The notes under the pieces were generated by a model, which did no database searches, was not told the origin of the DNA, and saw nothing but the letters and a program-made list of their open reading frames with translations. A stretch of DNA of 64,000 nucleotides, from assembly GCA_024803745.1 (NCBI GenBank), contig JANJXV010000013.1:12136501-12200500 (forward strand), given 5' to 3'. The DNA comes from Megascapheus bottae (lineage: Eukaryota; Chordata; Mammalia; Rodentia; Geomyidae). Numbering within the stretch: position 1 is the stretch's first letter; each line of letters begins with the position of its first letter. Shown here piece by piece: positions 62,641-64,000 of this stretch. Position numbers and translations under genes: made by a program.

Positions 62641-64000
62641 TCAGAGGCCCGAGCCCGGGGAAGTGGCCCGGGAGCCGGCGGGGGCGGCCGGGGCGGGCGC
62701 GCGGCGCGGGTCGGCGTCCTGCTCGTAGCGGTAGTGGTAGCCCTCCATCTGGTCCCGGCACGCCTCGCGCAGGTTGCGCATCCAGCGCTGGATACCCCGG
62801 CGGTTCAGGTAGAGCACCATGAGGAAGATGAGGCCGATAAGTGCCAACACCAGCCCGAAGAACACATAGGAGGCTTCCAGCTCCGGACCCTGGACGTCCA
62901 CCTCGTCCCCGCGCCCATTGGGGTCGCCGTCGGCGCAGCGCAGGCGCGTCTCGTCCAGGTCCAGCAGAGGCCGGTCGAGCAGCGCCCGCGGGGCGGCGCA
63001 GCGCAGGCGGCGCGCGTCGGGTACGCGCTCCGTGGCGTTGCGCAGCCAGGCCAAGAGGGGGCGCGCGGCGCACCCGCAGCGCAGGGGGTTGTCGGCGAGC
63101 AGTAGACGCGGGCCCGGCCGGTCGCCATCGCGTTCGAGCGCGCGCAGCTCGTCGGGGCCCAGGCCGACCAGTGCGTTGAGATGCGCATCCAGCTGTTGGA
63201 GGCGCGGCAGGCGCAGCGCGGCGGGTGGCAGGCGGCTCAGCGCGTTGCCCGCCAGGCCCAGCAGGTGCAGCTCGGCCAGCGGAGCCAGCGCGGCGTCCAG
63301 TGCGTCCAGCAGCGCGGGGCCGCCCCGCACCAGCGCATGGTTGAGCTGCAACGAGCGTAGCTCAGGCAGCCCGCGGAAGGCGCCTCCGCCCAGGGCGCGC
63401 AACGGGTTGTGGCTCAGATCGAGCGCCGCCAGGCTGGGCAGCCCGTCGAAGGCGCCGTCCTCCACGACTTCGATGTTATTGTGCGTGAGGCGCAGCGCGG
63501 TCAGGAGCGGCAGGCGCACCGCGGCCGCCGCCTCCTCCTCCCCGTCCGCGTCCCCGCCGGCGAAGGCGGCCGCGCGCAACACCGTCAGGTTGGCGCCCAC
63601 GATGGTGAGGTTGCGCGCGTCGGGCGGCACGTCCCGCGGTGGCTGCCGAAGCTCGGCGCCCGAGGCGCAGCGCAACAGCAGCTTGGGGCTGCCGAAGCAG
63701 TAGCACTGGAAGGGGCAGGGCGCGGCGGGTCGGCTCAGCGCCGCCGCCGCGAGCAGCAACCCCGGTAGCAGCGGCCCCCAAAGCCCCGGCTGTCCCACGC
63801 GCGGGGCCATCGCGGCCGTCCCCGCATCCAGCGCCCGGGCCGCCGCGCTCACCAGTGAGTTGGGAGCGCCTGGGAGAGGGAGGGGGGAGGCGGGCGGGGC
63901 AAGTCCTTGACCCGGAGCGGCAGGCAATCTCCGTCGGTCTCTCCTCCAGCTCTCGAAGTCCCGCGGAGTCTTCGCTTTTTCTGCCTTGGGGGCCACCGGG
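62640..64000. promoter_or_regulatory. CpG-rich block over TPBGL
   Basis: Very GC-rich with dense CG dinucleotides from the TPBGL stop to the window end, in sharp contrast to the CpG-poor rest. It covers the coding exon and the sequence upstream of the start, so the promoter is probably within or just beyond it. Confidence 0.8.
62641..63810 (-). CDS. TPBGL: Trophoblast glycoprotein-like LRR membrane protein (TPBGL)
   Basis: Single open exon, 389 residues. Signal peptide about 1-30 (LLPGLLLAAAALS); cysteine N-cap Cys32, Cys36, Cys38, Cys48; LRRs about 65-240 (LTALRLTHNNIEVV, LAALDLSHNPLRAL, LHLLGLAGNALSRL); C-cap Cys245, Cys247, Cys271, Cys292; acidic stalk; membrane segment about 313-335; tail starting NRRGIQRWMRNLREACRD, then MEGYHYRYE. 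N-glycosylation sites Asn67, Asn74, Asn258. The tail layout is that of TPBG/5T4, but size, Pro/Ala-rich end and place beside ARRB1 point to TPBGL. Known TPBG modulates Wnt signalling at the cell surface; TPBGL function is inferred. The start at 63810 is the first ATG; the frame stays open upstream only with GTG. Its context (GCG ATG G) has G at -3 and +4. Confidence 0.93.
   Translation of the reverse strand: MAPRVGQPGLWGPLLPGLLLAAAALSRPAAPCPFQCYCFGSPKLLLRCASGAELRQPPRDVPPDARNLTIVGANLTVLRAAAFAGGDADGEEEAAAAVRLPLLTALRLTHNNIEVVEDGAFDGLPSLAALDLSHNPLRALGGGAFRGLPELRSLQLNHALVRGGPALLDALDAALAPLAELHLLGLAGNALSRLPPAALRLPRLQQLDAHLNALVGLGPDELRALERDGDRPGPRLLLADNPLRCGCAARPLLAWLRNATERVPDARRLRCAAPRALLDRPLLDLDETRLRCADGDPNGRGDEVDVQGPELEASYVFFGLVLALIGLIFLMVLYLNRRGIQRWMRNLREACRDQMEGYHYRYEQDADPRRAPAPAAPAGSRATSPGSGL

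Noticed and set aside
62918..63703. 261-codon + frame opposite TPBGL
   Set aside because: Arg/Ser/Ala-rich antisense shadow of a GC-rich gene; the minus strand has a signal peptide, LRRs, cysteine caps and membrane segment.
62641..63810. TPBG (5T4) itself
   Set aside because: The juxtamembrane part is shared, but length, Pro/Ala tail and location beside ARRB1 fit TPBGL.
63811..63996. TPBGL starting at 63996
   Set aside because: That codon is GTG, not ATG, and the extension has no signal peptide; 63810 starts directly with one.

Overview
The window is ordinary mammalian nuclear DNA, almost certainly rodent. It has split genes with GT-AG introns, long CA/GT microsatellites, a few typical rodent B1 SINEs, scattered MIR relics, and about sixty copies of two lineage-specific composite SINEs. 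Type I has an ID-like (tRNA-derived) head, type II a B1/7SL-like head; both end in the same tRNA-like right arm and an A-rich tail. From memory, tRNA-Ala/ID-headed dimers point to geomyoid or castorimorph rodents (kangaroo rats, pocket mice, relatives); this is inference. No bacterial, phage, CRISPR or viral coding system is present.

Layout. Positions 1-26583 are non-coding and are best read as the 3' part of the long intron 1 of ARRB1 (beta-arrestin 1), whose first exon lies upstream. From 26584 to 46880 (+ strand) I could place every remaining coding exon base by base: exons 2-12, an optional 24-nt microexon, and exons 14-16. With the usual exon 1 (six codons plus two bases), the long form is exactly 418 residues and the short form 410, as in human ARRB1. 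A SINE-free block of about 5.4 kb (46881 to about 52290) is the 3' UTR, ending in AATAAA and ATTAAA followed by a GT-rich stretch. From about 52.3 to 62.6 kb lies repeat-rich intergenic DNA. At 63810-62641 (- strand), inside a CpG-rich block, is a single-exon gene for a leucine-rich-repeat membrane protein of the TPBG/5T4 family, best called TPBGL. Tail-to-tail ARRB1/TPBGL is the order I know from human 11q13.4.

Function. ARRB1 is the cytosolic adaptor that desensitises, internalises and signals from phosphorylated GPCRs. All five polar-core residues, the phosphate-sensing lysines, the inositol-phosphate-binding lysines/arginines, the clathrin box and the AP2 motif can be read from the exons. 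TPBGL is a type I cell-surface LRR protein related to the Wnt-modulating TPBG. The two genes are neighbours with no evident functional coupling.

Not explained by the genes: a diverged inverted duplication (10371-10522 versus 11441-11590) in intron 1; an unclassified dispersed repeat in four copies; the two SINE families sharing one right arm; and several insertions with perfect target-site duplications. I found no new multi-gene system.
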